Source: Flavobacterium sp. A45
Lineage (GTDB): Bacteria > Bacteroidota > Bacteroidia > Flavobacteriales > Flavobacteriaceae
DNA: 64,000 bases
NCBI RefSeq assembly: GCF_002001005.1
Contig: NZ_MUNX01000087.1
Location: forward strand, 1-64,000
Direction: 5' to 3'
Notes under the pieces: generated by a model
What the model was told of the DNA's origin: nothing
The model's input: only the letters and a program-made list of their open reading frames with translations
Databases searched by the model: none
Translations under genes and position numbers: made by a program
Part shown: piece by piece, positions 1 through 8,495 of the stretch
How positions within the stretch are numbered: the first letter of the stretch is position 1
Layout: every line of letters begins with the position of its first letter

Positions 1-618
1 GTCAAAATACAATACACAATGTTGAAAATTATTTAAAATTAAGACTTTCAATATCTACTTACTTTAAGCCTGAATTACAAAAGGTTTTTACATTATACTT
101 TCAATTCAACAATATATCAGTATATTTTCAGAATGTAGGCTAAGTACAAAAACAGAATTCAATCATAAATTGAACACCTAAAATTGAGTACATAATTAAA
201 TGGAGGCAATTGGTTTTGACAGCAAGTCGAATTAAAAAATAAGTATATCTAGAACTAGGGTAATTCTCGTAAATAAAAAGTCTCAAACATTTTACATGGC
301 AAAGAAAACTACGCTCTTGTTGTATAAAAGATCAACTTCGTCCTACCAAGTAGGAAAGCAGGAGGTATTTCGCTTTTTCCAAGATTAAAAAACGACAAAT
401 AATGAGCTCAGTATTTCACTATCAATAATAAGGTTCGGAACTTTATTAAAGTCTATTGTAGTAATCTAAAATTCAAACTTTATAGGTTTGTGACTATTAT
501 TTTCTATATTTGAAAGGAACTACAAAAAAGGTATTTATTATACCAAGCTAGTCCAATTAAGGCAGACTGGGAGCCATTTTATAGCTCGCATAGGTAAATT
601 GTCCATGATTTATTAAAC
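1..618. other. Gene-free left-end region with possible esterase leader
   Basis: This 618-base AT-rich stretch has no convincing open frame on either strand and no tRNA-like fold. Two TAnnTTTG-type boxes lie at 483-490 (TAGGTTTG) and 505-512 (TATATTTG) and could start the esterase transcript with a leader of about 100 nt. A short inverted repeat, GGTAT/ATACC, lies at 530-544 inside that leader and could be an operator, but 5-bp arms are weak evidence. The rest may be gene remnants; I see nothing else in it. Confidence 0.5.
505..512 (+). promoter_or_regulatory. Possible -7 box of the esterase gene
   Basis: TATATTTG fits the Bacteroidota TAnnTTTG element. It lies about 107 nt before the start codon at 619, farther than the other promoters in the window, so it is only tentative. 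Confidence 0.35.
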
Positions 619-1773
619 ATGAAAAAAACAACCTTTTTACTATTATTTTTCTCACTAATAAATATAATCAAGGGGCAAGAAATTGCTCAAATTGATAATA
701 TTAAAATCAATTCAAAAGAATTAAACCAAAAACGTGAAATTTTAGTTTATACCCCAAAAAACTATACCGAAAATCAATACTCGTATTATGATGTATTTTA
801 TGTCTTCGATTCACAAAACAGGGAATTTTTTGATTACACACATTCAATAATTAGTTTTTTAAGTGATGCTGACAAAAAGTTTATTGTCGTAGGAATCCCT
901 TCTCCTTATATTGAAAAACTTAATTATGCAAGGAATAATGACCTCTTGCCATATCCAAAAAACACAGCGATCAAAGATTTTTATGGAGGCTATGCAGGAA
1001 ATGCAAATAACTTTTTGAGTTATGTAAAAAATGAAGTTGTCCCTTATATTGAAAATCACTATAGAACTTTAAAGCACAGAACTGCTATTGGTCACTCATT
1101 AAGTGCTTCTTTCGTTATCTACTCATTGCTAAATGAACCAAACTTGTTTGACAATTGTATTGCTATTTCCCCAAACTTTTCATTTGACAAAGAAAGATTA
1201 GTAGATGATTTGTATCATTTTGATTTTTCTAAATTGAAAACAAACAAATACCTATATTTAAGTAACGCAAATGAAGCGGAGAATCAGAAAGAATGGAAAC
1301 TTGCAAGAGAAAAAGTATATTCCTATTTGAAAGATTCTTTAAAAACGGATAAGTTAAAATTTACCATTAAAGATTTTTCGAATGAAAACCATTGGAGTAC
1401 GTTTCCACCTAGTCTAAATTTTGCAATTAAATATTATTTCAATACTATTTTTCCAGAACAACAAAATGAACTTTCAACTGAAGAGTATGAAATCACCATT
1501 AATGTAAAAGTTCCCAATAAGGATGACACTTTGTTTATTACAGGAAACCAAATGAGTCTAGGAAATTGGAATCCAAATCAAATTAAAATGAATAAAAAAT
1601 CTGATTTTGAAAGAGAATTAAAAGTTAAAATACATTCTCCAGCTCAATTTAAATTCACAAAAGGAAATTGGGAAACAGAAGCAGTAATTAAAAATGGGAC
1701 AATGGAAAACCTAACAATTATCCCTAAAGATAAAAAAGAATATCATTTTGAGATTACACAATTTAACGAATAA
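619..1773 (+). CDS. Exported alpha/beta-hydrolase esterase with C-terminal CBM20-like domain
   Basis: A 384-residue protein with a cleavable signal peptide (residues 1-19, ending before QEIAQ). The central part resembles the putative esterase/esterase D family: a GHSLS nucleophile elbow at about 158-162 puts the catalytic serine at 160, and an NHWST segment near 258 is a plausible site for the catalytic histidine. Residues ~292-384 are a separate beta-rich domain containing LGNWNP, the typical signature of family 20 starch-binding modules. The substrate is unknown; an alpha-glucan-linked ester is possible but inferred only from the tail. It stands alone, followed by the convergent yaaA gene. 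The esterase fold is well supported, the carbohydrate-binding module moderately so. Confidence 0.75.
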   Translation: MKKTTFLLLFFSLINIIKGQEIAQIDNIKINSKELNQKREILVYTPKNYTENQYSYYDVFYVFDSQNREFFDYTHSIISFLSDADKKFIVVGIPSPYIEKLNYARNNDLLPYPKNTAIKDFYGGYAGNANNFLSYVKNEVVPYIENHYRTLKHRTAIGHSLSASFVIYSLLNEPNLFDNCIAISPNFSFDKERLVDDLYHFDFSKLKTNKYLYLSNANEAENQKEWKLAREKVYSYLKDSLKTDKLKFTIKDFSNENHWSTFPPSLNFAIKYYFNTIFPEQQNELSTEEYEITINVKVPNKDDTLFITGNQMSLGNWNPNQIKMNKKSDFERELKVKIHSPAQFKFTKGNWETEAVIKNGTMENLTIIPKDKKEYHFEITQFNE

Positions 1774-1869
1774 TGAAAACCTGATAATGCATATTTGCAA
1801 TCCTTGTCCACAAAGTACATTGACAAACTTAAATCTGAATTCTGCTTCCTGAACTCTGTCTACCAAAAT

Positions 1870-2628
1870 CTACCTCGTAAAAACCAAATTATTCCCTTTC
1901 GACAAATTAGCGTCATACTGATAACCTTCATAATTGAATCCTTTTAAATCATCAATAGTTTCGGCATTGGTATCAATAATATAACGCACCATCAATCCCC
2001 TAGCCTTCTTGGCAAAAAAGCTGATCATTTTCAGGTTTCCATCTTTATAATCCTTAAATTCTGGAGTAATGACAGGAACTTTCAAAGCCTTCACATCCAC
2101 AGCCGAAAAATATTCGTTGCTTGCCAAATTGATAAACAACTCCCCTTTTTTGAGTTCTTTGTTCAGTGAATTGGTAATGGTCTTTTTCCAAAAATCATAT
2201 AAATTTTTGCTTTCGCCAATGGGCAATCTTGTACCCATTTCAAGTCGGTAAGGCTGAATTAAATCCAATGGTTTTAAATATCCGTACAAACCCGATAAAA
2301 TTCTTAAAGTATCTTGAAACTGTTCCAGTTTCTCCATCGGAATCGAATAGGCATCCAATCCAGTATAAACATCACCATCAAAAGCATAAACTGCCGGACG
2401 TGCATTTTCGGGCGTGAAAGGAGTTTTCCAATCTTGGTTGCGTTTCCAATTCAAATCCGCCAATTTATCCGAAATCGACATCAATTCAGATAAGTCTTTA
2501 GGTGATTGCTGTTTCAAAACTTTATGAACCTGTCTAGATTCTTTCAAGAAAGAAGATGTTGTATGTTGGGTTGTTGGTAATTCTTGCTCGAAGTTTAACG
2601 ATTTGGCTGGAGAGAGTACAATTTTCAT
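1870..2628 (-). CDS. yaaA: Peroxide stress protein YaaA family
   Basis: The 252-residue protein starts MKIVLSPAKSLNF, the hallmark N terminus of the YaaA/DUF328 family, and contains the family's GLYGYLKPLD-type segment in the middle. E. coli YaaA limits intracellular free iron and so protects DNA from hydrogen peroxide; that role is carried over here by family only. It is cytosolic, with no signal peptide. A TATTTTTG box lies 27 nt upstream of the start on the minus strand. It is a single-gene unit, convergent with the esterase on one side and divergent from the GNAT gene on the other. The length is normal for the family. Confidence 0.9.
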   Translation of the reverse strand: MKIVLSPAKSLNFEQELPTTQHTTSSFLKESRQVHKVLKQQSPKDLSELMSISDKLADLNWKRNQDWKTPFTPENARPAVYAFDGDVYTGLDAYSIPMEKLEQFQDTLRILSGLYGYLKPLDLIQPYRLEMGTRLPIGESKNLYDFWKKTITNSLNKELKKGELFINLASNEYFSAVDVKALKVPVITPEFKDYKDGNLKMISFFAKKARGLMVRYIIDTNAETIDDLKGFNYEGYQYDANLSKGNNLVFTR

Positions 2629-2654
2629 ATTTATGTGTTCATTTAAAACGCTTT

Positions 2655-2662
2655 CAAAAATA
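2655..2662 (-). promoter_or_regulatory. -7 box of yaaA
   Basis: On the minus strand this reads TATTTTTG, a TAnnTTTG match whose last base is 27 nt before the yaaA ATG at 2628. The predicted leader is about 20 nt. Confidence 0.55.
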
Positions 2663-2760
2663 CAAATTGAAAACTAGAATTCAGAAACAATGAATTGAAT
2701 TGTTTAATGCAAGCATAGATTTTTAAAATGAATCTCAGTAATTCATGCCAAGAGTCTAAA

Positions 2761-2818
2761 CTTTGCGTCTCTGCGCCTTTGCGAGCCCAATTTCACGCTA
2801 AGGCGCAGAGACGCAAAG
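2761..2818. repeat. Near-perfect palindrome built of TGCGnnnn octamers
   Basis: The left arm 2761-2783 and right arm 2796-2818 pair over 23 bp with one mismatch around a 12-nt loop. The arms are GC-rich against an AT-rich background, and the left arm reads as octamers beginning TGCG (TGCGTCTC, TGCGCCTT, TGCGAGCC). It lies between the divergent yaaA and GNAT genes, so a simple terminator role is unlikely. It looks like a mobile or repetitive palindromic element. Confidence 0.75.
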
Positions 2819-2873
2819 AACAGTTTGTAAAACAGAAGAATGGCAGTAGTCCTGAAAAATCATACTATTTATG

Positions 2874-2881
2874 TATTTTTG
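2874..2881 (+). promoter_or_regulatory. -7 box of the GNAT-MFS operon
   Basis: TATTTTTG matches TAnnTTTG and ends 28 nt before the ATG at 2910. Confidence 0.5.
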
Positions 2882-2909
2882 ATTTTATAAAGAAATAAAA
2901 ACGATTCCA

Positions 2910-3434
2910 ATGATAGAAATTAAAAAAGCCAATTTAGAAGACCTTATCACGATACAAAAAATAAGTATTGAGTCTTTTACCGAAACTTTCTCAGAGATAA
3001 ATACTCCTGAAAATATGGAGAAATACGTGCAGGAAAATTTCAATACAGCACAATTAACTTTAGAAATAAACAATCCTGATTCGCCTTTTTACATCGCCTT
3101 TTGTGATAATGAACCAGTTGGTTATCTCAAGTTAAATCTAGGAAATGCACAAACTGAAACAATAAAAGACGAAACAATCGAAATACAGCGAATTTATGTT
3201 TTAAAAGCTTTTCACGGAAAAAAATTAGGACAGCTTTTACTCGACCAAGCCTTAAAAGTTGCAAAAGAAAATGCCGTCGATTATATTTGGCTGGGCGTTT
3301 GGGAAGAAAACCTCAGAGCCATACAATTTTACACCAAAAATGGTTTTGTCACATTCGACAAACATATTTTCATTTTGGGCAATGACCAGCAAACCGATTT
3401 ATTAATGAAATTGCCAATAAAGACCAAATCCTAA
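2910..3434 (+). CDS. GNAT family N-acetyltransferase
   Basis: A 174-residue cytosolic acetyltransferase of the GCN5-related fold. The acetyl-CoA pyrophosphate-binding loop is visible as HGKKLGQLLLDQAL (consensus Q/RxxGxG/A, here with KKLG), preceded by the beta strand EIQRIYVLKAF and followed by WLGVWEENLRAIQFYTKNGF, the typical last part of the fold. The substrate cannot be read from sequence; similar proteins acetylate small amines or antibiotics such as streptothricin. Its TAA stop shares one base with the ATG of the following MFS gene, so the two are surely co-transcribed and translationally coupled. Confidence 0.88.
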   Translation: MIEIKKANLEDLITIQKISIESFTETFSEINTPENMEKYVQENFNTAQLTLEINNPDSPFYIAFCDNEPVGYLKLNLGNAQTETIKDETIEIQRIYVLKAFHGKKLGQLLLDQALKVAKENAVDYIWLGVWEENLRAIQFYTKNGFVTFDKHIFILGNDQQTDLLMKLPIKTKS

Positions 3435-4711
3435 TGACCAGCACTAACACATCACTGTCTCAAAATTCAAAATCCATACTCAATGCCGCAGTGATTGTAG
3501 CCGCACTTGGCTATTTTGTGGACATTTATGATTTATTGCTTTTTGGAATCGTTCGTACCGATAGTTTAAAAGATTTAGGAATAACAGGTGATGCCATACG
3601 TGATCAAGGAGAATATCTTATCAGCATGCAAATGTTCGGAATGCTGTTTGGTGGAATTTTATGGGGTATTTTAGGAGATAAAAAGGGACGAATCTCCGTA
3701 TTATTTGGTTCAATTTTACTGTATTCAGTGGCCAATATTGCAAACGGAATGGTGACAACTGTTGATGGATATGCTTTTTGGCGATTAATTGCAGGCATCG
3801 GACTTGCAGGAGAATTGGGCGCTGGAATCACTTTGGTTGCCGAATCTCTACCTAAAGAAAAACGCGGCTACGGAACCATGATTGTGGCTTCTGTTGGCGT
3901 TTCGGGAGCGGTTGCCGCTTATTTGGTCTATCAGTTTTTTCAGGATTGGCGCTTATGTTATTATGCAGGCGGCGGTCTTGGCATCTTGTTATTGTTTTTA
4001 AGAATCAGCATTACAGAGTCCGGAATGTTCAAGCAAATCCAGCAAAGCGACGAAAAGAAAGGAGACTTTCTGTCTTTGTTTACCAATTCAAAAAGGTTTT
4101 TAAAATACCTTCAATGCATACTTATTGGTGTTCCTCTTTGGTTTTTGGTGGGTGTTTTGATTACTTTTTCACCCGAATTTGCAAAAGCCCTCGGTGTTCA
4201 ACAAGCCGAAACCATAGCCGCAGGAAAAGCGATTGCCTTCTGCTACAGCGGTTTGGTATTTGGGGATATTGCAAGCGGATTATTAAGCCAATGGCTAAAA
4301 AGCCGAAAAAAAATCATGTACCTATTTTTGATTTCTAACCTAATCATGGTATTTGTCTATTTGAATGCCTACGGAATTTCGGTTTCGACTTTCTATTTGC
4401 TTTGTTTTGCAATGGGATTTTCCGTTGGCTATTGGGTTTTGTTCGTAACCATAGCCGCAGAGCAATTTGGAACCAACATCAGAGCTACGGTAACGACCAC
4501 AGTCCCCAATTTTGTTAGGGGTTCACTTCCGCTGATTATTTTGATTTACAGCTTTTTTAGAGATAGCCTTTTTGAAGGAGACATTCTAAAATCAGGTATG
4601 ATTGTTGGCTCGTTATTATCGATAATTTCATTGTTGGCACTATGGAAATTAGAGGAAACTTTCCATGTAGATTTAGATTATACCGAAAGTAATGATGAAA
4701 CTTTTATTTAA
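3434..4711 (+). CDS. Major facilitator superfamily transporter
   Basis: A 425-residue inner-membrane transporter with about 12 hydrophobic segments. The motif A loop between helices 2 and 3 is present as GDKKGRISVL, and the first helix holds YFVDIYDLLLFG, as in the sugar/metabolite:H+ symporter branch (sialate or aromatic-acid type). The C-terminal half has SQWLKSRKK in the equivalent loop. Its substrate is not evident. The gene starts at the ATG overlapping the GNAT stop by one base. No terminator is obvious downstream before the adenosine deaminase promoter. Confidence 0.85.
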   Translation: MTSTNTSLSQNSKSILNAAVIVAALGYFVDIYDLLLFGIVRTDSLKDLGITGDAIRDQGEYLISMQMFGMLFGGILWGILGDKKGRISVLFGSILLYSVANIANGMVTTVDGYAFWRLIAGIGLAGELGAGITLVAESLPKEKRGYGTMIVASVGVSGAVAAYLVYQFFQDWRLCYYAGGGLGILLLFLRISITESGMFKQIQQSDEKKGDFLSLFTNSKRFLKYLQCILIGVPLWFLVGVLITFSPEFAKALGVQQAETIAAGKAIAFCYSGLVFGDIASGLLSQWLKSRKKIMYLFLISNLIMVFVYLNAYGISVSTFYLLCFAMGFSVGYWVLFVTIAAEQFGTNIRATVTTTVPNFVRGSLPLIILIYSFFRDSLFEGDILKSGMIVGSLLSIISLLALWKLEETFHVDLDYTESNDETFI

Positions 4712-4891
4712 AAAAAATGCACTAGTAAAAACATTTTCGTTGTTAAATCATTTACTTACACAACAACACATTCATTTTCAGATTTTTTTAAACCATTTAG
4801 AAATTAAAGTTCATTTAGACTCAATGTTTAATGAACTTAATTTCTTAATGGTTAATTTTTTTTTTTCAGAATTGCCAATTTTTATTTCAAT

Positions 4892-4910
4892 TATATTTGA
4901 ATTATATTTG
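4892..4910 (+). promoter_or_regulatory. Tandem -7 boxes of the adenosine deaminase gene
   Basis: Two identical TATATTTG boxes lie at 4892-4899 and 4903-4910, 11 bp apart. The second ends 15 nt before the ATG at 4926. They support that ATG over farther upstream in-frame codons and suggest two alternative transcription starts one helical turn apart. Confidence 0.6.
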
Positions 4911-4925
4911 AATGAAATTTATACT

Positions 4926-6344
4926 ATGAAGATATTTTTCACCTTCCTTTTTTACATCCTATTCCAATTAGGATTCGCTCAATCGGCAGAAACGTATTTT
5001 GAAAAAATTAGAAATAACGAAGCCGCACTTACCGCTTTCTTTGCCCAAATGCCTAAAGGTGGAGATTTACACCATCATTATTCAGGTTCGATTTATGCAG
5101 AACCCTTATTGGCTCACGCCATTGCCAAAGATTTTTATTTAAATACTCAAACCATGACCGTCAGCCAAGAGAAACAATCTGGAAATGATTGGATATTGTT
5201 TTCTACTTTGAAAAAAAACGGCGAATTGGATACTTACAAACAAAAAATAATGCAGAAATGGTCTGCCAAAGATTACAATAATGTTGACTATCCATCTGAT
5301 AAATTATTCTTTGAATCCTTCATGAAGTTTGAGCCTGCCACAAAAAACAATTTTGAAGCTGGTTTATTAGAACTAAAAAACAGGGCTATCAAAGAAAATG
5401 TAAGCTATATTGAAACCCAACTATCGACTATTCCTTCTGATATAAAAACTGACGATTTAGCCAAATACAACACTCATTTGAGAAAAATGGCCGAAACCAA
5501 AAACGAAAAAGCAATTATGCAATCTTTGGATTCCTTATATACTATTTTCAACCAAAAAGAAGCCAAAAAATATGCTGCCGATTTCAACACCAACTTTGTA
5601 GCCAAAATGCACAAAGAGCTTAAAATAGACGACAGCCAATTCACTATGCGATACCAAAATTTTGTTCTGCGCTTTATGGAACCTGTGGATTTATTCAAGA
5701 ATCTAGTAGTCGCTTTTATCTCAGCTGATAGCAGTCCGTTGATGGCAGGTGTCAATATCGTTTCTCCCGAAGATGGCGAAACATCCATGAAAGATTATTG
5801 GTTACACATGGTGATGTTCAAATATTGCCACAGTCGTTTTCCGAAGGTAAAATACACGATGCACGCAGGTGAACTTACCCTTGGACTAGTTCGTCCCGAA
5901 GAATTGTCTTGGCATATCAATGCAGCAGTTTATACCGCTGGAGCCAATAGAATCGGGCATGGAGTTGATATCGCTTACGAAGAAAAGAGCTATGATTTAA
6001 TGCGTTATATGGCGAAGAATAACATTCCGATTGAAATTAACCTTACTAGTAATGAGTTTATTTTAAAAGTAAAAGAAAACCGCCATCCTATTTTATTGTA
6101 CAAAGAATTTGGAGTACCAATTGTCATTAGTACAGACGATGCCGGAATATTGCGAACCAATATGACCGAGCAATATGTTTTACTGGCAAAAAGATATAAA
6201 GCCATTTCCTATACCGACATTAAACAATTTGTTTACAACAGCATCAACTATAGTTTTATACAAGATCCTGCAGTAAAAAAACAATTAATTCAAGATTTGG
6301 ATAATAAATTCAAGACTTTTGAAGCCAATTTTCCAGTGAAATAA
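4926..6344 (+). CDS. Exported adenosine deaminase family protein
   Basis: A 472-residue member of the adenosine/AMP deaminase metal-dependent hydrolases. An N-terminal signal peptide (MKIFFTFLFYILFQLGFAQ) is followed by the zinc-binding DLHHH motif (H49, H51), MHAGE at 312-316 (zinc histidine plus catalytic glutamate), RIGHGVD, and STDDAG near the end for the second metal aspartate. All catalytic residues are therefore present. I chose the ATG at 4926 because the frame open to 4692 overlaps the MFS gene and carries no signal peptide at its start. With the signal peptide it resembles secreted ADGF/ADA2-type deaminases more than cytosolic ADA. It probably converts extracellular adenosine to inosine in purine scavenging. 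Confidence 0.87.
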   Translation: MKIFFTFLFYILFQLGFAQSAETYFEKIRNNEAALTAFFAQMPKGGDLHHHYSGSIYAEPLLAHAIAKDFYLNTQTMTVSQEKQSGNDWILFSTLKKNGELDTYKQKIMQKWSAKDYNNVDYPSDKLFFESFMKFEPATKNNFEAGLLELKNRAIKENVSYIETQLSTIPSDIKTDDLAKYNTHLRKMAETKNEKAIMQSLDSLYTIFNQKEAKKYAADFNTNFVAKMHKELKIDDSQFTMRYQNFVLRFMEPVDLFKNLVVAFISADSSPLMAGVNIVSPEDGETSMKDYWLHMVMFKYCHSRFPKVKYTMHAGELTLGLVRPEELSWHINAAVYTAGANRIGHGVDIAYEEKSYDLMRYMAKNNIPIEINLTSNEFILKVKENRHPILLYKEFGVPIVISTDDAGILRTNMTEQYVLLAKRYKAISYTDIKQFVYNSINYSFIQDPAVKKQLIQDLDNKFKTFEANFPVK

Positions 6345-6433
6345 ATTTAAAAATAACCCATTCAAGATTTAGACAATTGATTAAAATCTTTTAAATTTAA
6401 CATTCAGTAAAACATTAAAAGGCAATAAATTTT

Positions 6434-7072
6434 ATGAAAAAAATTTTAATTACTTTAATTGTAACAACACAGTCTGTATTTTTATTTTCTCAAGATAAAA
6501 AGCACAAGTACTATGATAATGACTCTAACAATAACTTATATGAAATATCAGAAAGCCAATATCTGAGTTTAAAGAATGATTTAAGCTATCCTCTTATCTA
6601 TGAAAATGACTCTATAAAAGTCTCTATCTTGTCAAAAATAAATATAACAAGCAAATTAAATGAATCTACGCTTGACTACTTTAAGATAAATTACAGCTTG
6701 GACAAAAACAACTTCACAGTAATAAATTATATTGACAATGACCCAAGAAAAGTATCGAAAAGCTATCAAGTTCCTTGGAGTATCTTTGAAGGTGATTTTA
6801 TTAAAGAAATGAACAAAATTGAAAAGATAAGTCACTTTTGGGTAATAAATCCTAATGTTACAAATCTTTATTACTACCATGGTAATAAGATTAACTGGCA
6901 AAAAGATACTGATAATTACATCCAAAAAAACTTTCTCTTCTTTGAGGGATTCAATGGTGGATATATAATTTTGGATCCGAAAGGTAATTTCTACCTACAT
7001 CGTGGTGAATATTCAAAAGAAGATTTTTTAAAACAATTAAAAGAATTGAAGCGAAAATCCTTTAAGTCATAA
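6434..7072 (+). CDS. Secreted hypothetical protein
   Basis: A 212-residue protein I do not recognise. The N terminus (MKKILITLIVTTQSVFLFSQ) is a clear signal peptide of the Bacteroidota type ending in SQ. The mature part is rich in Lys, Asn, Asp and Tyr with no cysteine and no membrane segment, so a periplasmic or surface location is likely. The end (GGYIILDPKGNFYLHRGEY) looks like a small beta domain. Gene base composition is even more AT-rich than its neighbours, which fits an accessory gene. No operon partner is obvious; gaps of 89 and 86 bp flank it. Confidence 0.6.
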   Translation: MKKILITLIVTTQSVFLFSQDKKHKYYDNDSNNNLYEISESQYLSLKNDLSYPLIYENDSIKVSILSKINITSKLNESTLDYFKINYSLDKNNFTVINYIDNDPRKVSKSYQVPWSIFEGDFIKEMNKIEKISHFWVINPNVTNLYYYHGNKINWQKDTDNYIQKNFLFFEGFNGGYIILDPKGNFYLHRGEYSKEDFLKQLKELKRKSFKS

Positions 7073-7158
7073 ATATCACTCATCTTGATAAAATCAATTA
7101 AAAAAAATTAAAGCTAATTTCAAAAATTAGTTTATAATGCAAAATACATTTAAACAAG

Positions 7159-8388
7159 ATGAAACATTGGGACATCCTTTTATCCAATCAAGTTGACAAA
7201 AAAACCTTTATAAACACATTATTATCGGGAGAAATTCAGGGAGAATTATCCGTTTTCAATTCGTTAAACGGAATCCTATATTCTGATATTTCCATTCAAA
7301 AATTAATAGAAGAAGAATACCAATACGATTCGATTGAAGCAACCACTGAATCCAACCGAAACTTACGCACCTTTTCGTCTGGAGAACGAAAAAAGGAATT
7401 TTTAAAATATTGTCTCAAAAAAAATCCTGACTATATCATTCTGGATAATCCTATGGATCATCTGGACCAAACTTCCCGAATTGAATTAGCGGTTGCAATT
7501 GAGACTATCTCAAGTTCCGTTCGTATTATCCAATTAGTCAATCGAACTTTAGATTTACTTCCTTTTATTGCCAATAAAGCACTCATAACCGATAATTCAT
7601 TTGAGTTAAAATCCATAAATACAATCGAAAATAATTCATCAGAAAACGGTAGTAAAAAAATCCCCATTCACAAAGAAGTTTTCAATGACAGTGTTCTTGT
7701 AAAAATGAATTCCATATCTGTTTCCTATGATGAAAAACCAATTATCGATTCGCTGTCCTGGACTATAAAGCAAGGTGATTTTTGGCATCTTATTGGACCT
7801 AACGGCTCAGGTAAAAGCACTTTATTATCCCTAATTTCAGGTGATAATCCAAAAGGATATGGACAGGATGTGGAACTTTTTGGAAGAAAAAAAGGAAGCG
7901 GTGAAAGTATATGGGAAATCAAAAAACAAATCGGTTTTTTCAATACAGCGATGACAGACTTGTTTAATAAAAGTTATAGTCTGGAAGAAATGATTCTCTC
8001 TGGTTTCTTTGATTCCATCGGATTATACACAGAACCCACAACCTTACAGCGAAGAATAGCCGAACAATGGCTTGAAGCTATTCAAATGAGTCATCTAAAA
8101 AATAAAATATTCAAACGTCTTACAATCGGACAACAAAGAGTTGCCCTTATTGCACGTGCGGTAATCAAACATCCTCCTTTATTAATTCTGGATGAACCTC
8201 TTGAAGGTTTGGATGACCAAAACATAGAATTGGTAACACAACTTATCAATTTGATAAAAAAAGAAACCAATATAGCCATCCTATTCGTTTCCCATCGAAT
8301 AGAACCGAATCTTTCTCCAAATTCTGTTTTAGAATTAACCCCAAGTCCAACAGGTTCTAAAGGAATTATAAAAACTATTCCCAATTAA
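7159..8388 (+). CDS. Double ABC ATPase, ModF/PhrA-like, with degenerate first domain
   Basis: A 409-residue soluble protein with two ATP-binding cassettes. The second is complete: GPNGSGKS at 213-220, LTIGQQRVALIARAV as signature, LLILDEP as Walker B, VSHR as H-loop. The first starts directly at the P-loop position with NQVDKKT in place of GxxGxGKST, has FSSGERKK as signature, ILDNP where the catalytic Glu should be, and QLVNR where the His should be. So only one site is likely to hydrolyse ATP. ModF of E. coli is longer (about 490 aa). No membrane partner or substrate-binding protein is nearby, so a transport role is not supported. It is followed by a strong terminator at 8463-8494. Confidence 0.82.
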   Translation: MKHWDILLSNQVDKKTFINTLLSGEIQGELSVFNSLNGILYSDISIQKLIEEEYQYDSIEATTESNRNLRTFSSGERKKEFLKYCLKKNPDYIILDNPMDHLDQTSRIELAVAIETISSSVRIIQLVNRTLDLLPFIANKALITDNSFELKSINTIENNSSENGSKKIPIHKEVFNDSVLVKMNSISVSYDEKPIIDSLSWTIKQGDFWHLIGPNGSGKSTLLSLISGDNPKGYGQDVELFGRKKGSGESIWEIKKQIGFFNTAMTDLFNKSYSLEEMILSGFFDSIGLYTEPTTLQRRIAEQWLEAIQMSHLKNKIFKRLTIGQQRVALIARAVIKHPPLLILDEPLEGLDDQNIELVTQLINLIKKETNIAILFVSHRIEPNLSPNSVLELTPSPTGSKGIIKTIPN

Positions 8389-8389
8389 T

Positions 8390-8426
8390 AATCCGTGTAA
8401 ATCTGTACAATCCGTATAATCTGTGT
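8390..8426 (+). repeat. Degenerate nonamer tandem repeat
   Basis: Four near-copies of AATCyGTnT follow each other (AATCCGTGT, AAATCTGTAC, AATCCGTAT, AATCTGTGT). The array begins two bases after the stop of the ABC gene. It is intergenic and has no coding potential. Confidence 0.6.
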
Positions 8427-8462
8427 GCCATTTTCAGCTATTATTATCAGCAGACATTCCAT

Positions 8463-8494
8463 AAAAAAAGCCTCAAAATTGAGGCTTTTTTTTT
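8463..8494. terminator. Bidirectional intrinsic terminator
   Basis: Arms 8463-8476 and 8479-8492 pair perfectly (core AAAGCCTC/GAGGCTTT) with A and T tracts on both sides. It lies between the convergent ABC and rluD-like genes and serves both. Confidence 0.9.
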
Positions 8495-8495
8495 A

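Noticed and set aside
530..544. GGTAT/ATACC palindrome as an operator of the esterase gene
   Set aside because: Five-base arms in AT-rich DNA are expected by chance; no supporting regulator.
3946..4338. 130-codon open frame inside the MFS gene in another frame
   Set aside because: Arg/Cys/Lys-rich translation without a family; the MFS frame explains the region.
4692..4925. N-terminal extension of the adenosine deaminase frame
   Set aside because: It overlaps the MFS gene end and would bury the signal peptide; twin -7 boxes at 4892-4910 support the ATG at 4926.
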